NCBI RefSeq assembly: GCF_015712165.1
Contig: NZ_JADPZX010000001.1
Span: 3,286,001 to 3,350,000 of the forward strand
DNA length: 64,000 nt
Reading direction: 5' to 3'
Origin: Streptomyces spinoverrucosus
GTDB taxonomy: Bacteria; Actinomycetota; Actinomycetes; Streptomycetales; Streptomycetaceae
The translations under genes were made by a program, and so were the position numbers. The notes beneath the pieces are model-generated. The model saw only the letters and a list, made by a program, of their open reading frames with translations. It was not told where the DNA came from and made no database searches. This document shows positions 63,301 to 64,000 of the stretch, piece by piece. The stretch's first letter is position 1. Each line of letters opens with the position of its first letter.

Positions 63301-63596
63301 CGCTGCCTCCCGGTCATCGCCTCGCGTCGGCCGCACCCGTCGGGCGAGGCCCGGTCCACATCCCCCACGCTCAAAGTCTGACCGTGTCGTCCGACTTCAG
63401 CCACCACACACCCCCGAGCCTGTGGACAACCTGCACGGACACGGACGGCCACGGCCGGACACGGGCGCGGACACGAGCATGGGCGATACCACAAATCGGT
63501 CATATTTACCCCTAGTCTGACATTGCGCGCGCTCATCCTGTCCACAGGGCTTGCGCACCTGTCGCGCTTCGGTTACTGGGAAGGACGGCCCACGCC
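63301..63596. other. Divergent intergenic region
   Basis: It lies between glpD and the dehydrogenase-family gene and must hold both promoters. An AT-rich patch at 63495-63525 (TCATATTTACCCC, then TAGTCT) is the likeliest core promoter, but I cannot assign -35/-10 boxes with confidence. Confidence 0.35.
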
Positions 63597-64000
63597 ATGC
63601 CCGCAGATCTCGCCGTCATCGGACTCGGCCCGCTCGGCCTGCCGCTGGCCCAGGCCGCAGTCGCCGCCGGGATCCCCACCGTCGGCTACAAGACCGGTCC
63701 CGAGCCCGGCTCGCTCAGCCCCGCCGAACTGCGCCGGATGCTCTCAGGGGGCTTCCGGCACGCCGCGGGCCCGAGCGAGCTCGGCCGGGTGCGCACCGCG
63801 GTCATCTGCGCCCCGACCCCCAGAAGCGCGGACGGCGGGCTGGACCTGAGCCAGGTGGAGGCGGCCGCCCGCACCCTGGCCGCGCGGCTGCGCCCGCACA
63901 CCACGGTCATCCTGGAATCCCCCGTGTACCCGGGCACGACCGAGGAATTCCTCCGCCCGCTGCTCGAAGAGGGCTCACGGCTGCGCGCCGGCCGCGACTT
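63597..64000 (+). CDS. UDP-glucose/GDP-mannose dehydrogenase family protein, cut by window end
   Basis: Only the first ~134 residues are present. The Rossmann motif GLGPLGLPLA at residues 9-18 and the later VRTAVICAPTPRSADGGLDL and TVILESPVYPGTTEEF match the N-terminal NAD domain of the nucleotide-sugar dehydrogenase family (WecC/Ugd type). It would oxidise a UDP- or GDP-sugar to the uronate, for surface polysaccharide. ATG at 63597 has AAGGA upstream. It continues beyond the window. Confidence 0.85.
   Translation, partial: MPADLAVIGLGPLGLPLAQAAVAAGIPTVGYKTGPEPGSLSPAELRRMLSGGFRHAAGPSELGRVRTAVICAPTPRSADGGLDLSQVEAAARTLAARLRPHTTVILESPVYPGTTEEFLRPLLEEGSRLRAGRD

Overview
The window is about 72% G+C, uses GTG/TTG starts freely and carries GGAGG-type ribosome sites. 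Gene content and order match a Streptomyces chromosome, core region: from memory it resembles the S. coelicolor stretch around SCO4774 to SCO4800 read backwards (icmB, pcrA, NlpC/P60, PspC two-component genes, guaA, chorismate mutase, the serine/threonine kinase cluster, glpD). No tRNA, rRNA, CRISPR array or prophage was seen. Gene assignments are from reading the translations; no database search was run.

Layout. 1-5400: a cut-off IS110-family transposase, a SWIM zinc-finger gene with a DNA-damage-type (PafBC/RecA-NDp) promoter, a complete second IS110-family element, then a DUF5691 gene. 5500-15770: icmB (B12-binding mutase subunit), a lipase-like hydrolase, a membrane M23 peptidase, pcrA helicase (also with a PafBC-type promoter), and two NlpC/P60 cell-wall hydrolases. 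The first hydrolase sits behind a c-di-AMP (ydaO) riboswitch; the second has a strongly structured leader that I do not recognise. 15800-29300: a defence island with a YgjP-type metallopeptidase, hsdR, a winged-helix/zinc-ribbon protein, a WhiJ/AbaA-like regulatory triad (XRE, DUF397, RsbW-type ATPase), hsdS, hsdM, and the rloB-rloA pair (TOPRIM-like protein plus AAA ATPase).

29360-38550: a PspC-kinase/response-regulator pair divergent from a PspC/LiaF-like protein, with a repeated ATCAGGGT box between them; DoxX and other membrane proteins, DUF4429, class II aldolase and flavin-reductase-like genes. 38560-45660: guaA, divergent from a chorismate mutase that appears to have a leaderless aromatic leader peptide and an attenuator-like hairpin; then a secreted metalloprotease, two tandem paralogous exported proteins and an LAxTG sortase substrate. 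45740-63300: nine co-directional genes on the minus strand: glpD, six tandem Ser/Thr kinases (one a degenerate pseudokinase), a succinic semialdehyde dehydrogenase and a GMC oxidoreductase. The right edge cuts a UDP-glucose/GDP-mannose dehydrogenase family gene.

The most interesting candidates are the chorismate mutase leader peptide, the two PafBC-type promoters, the defence island with an embedded developmental-type regulatory triad, the pseudokinase with a kinase-domain insertion and tandem repeats, and the unassigned structured leader of the second NlpC/P60 gene.
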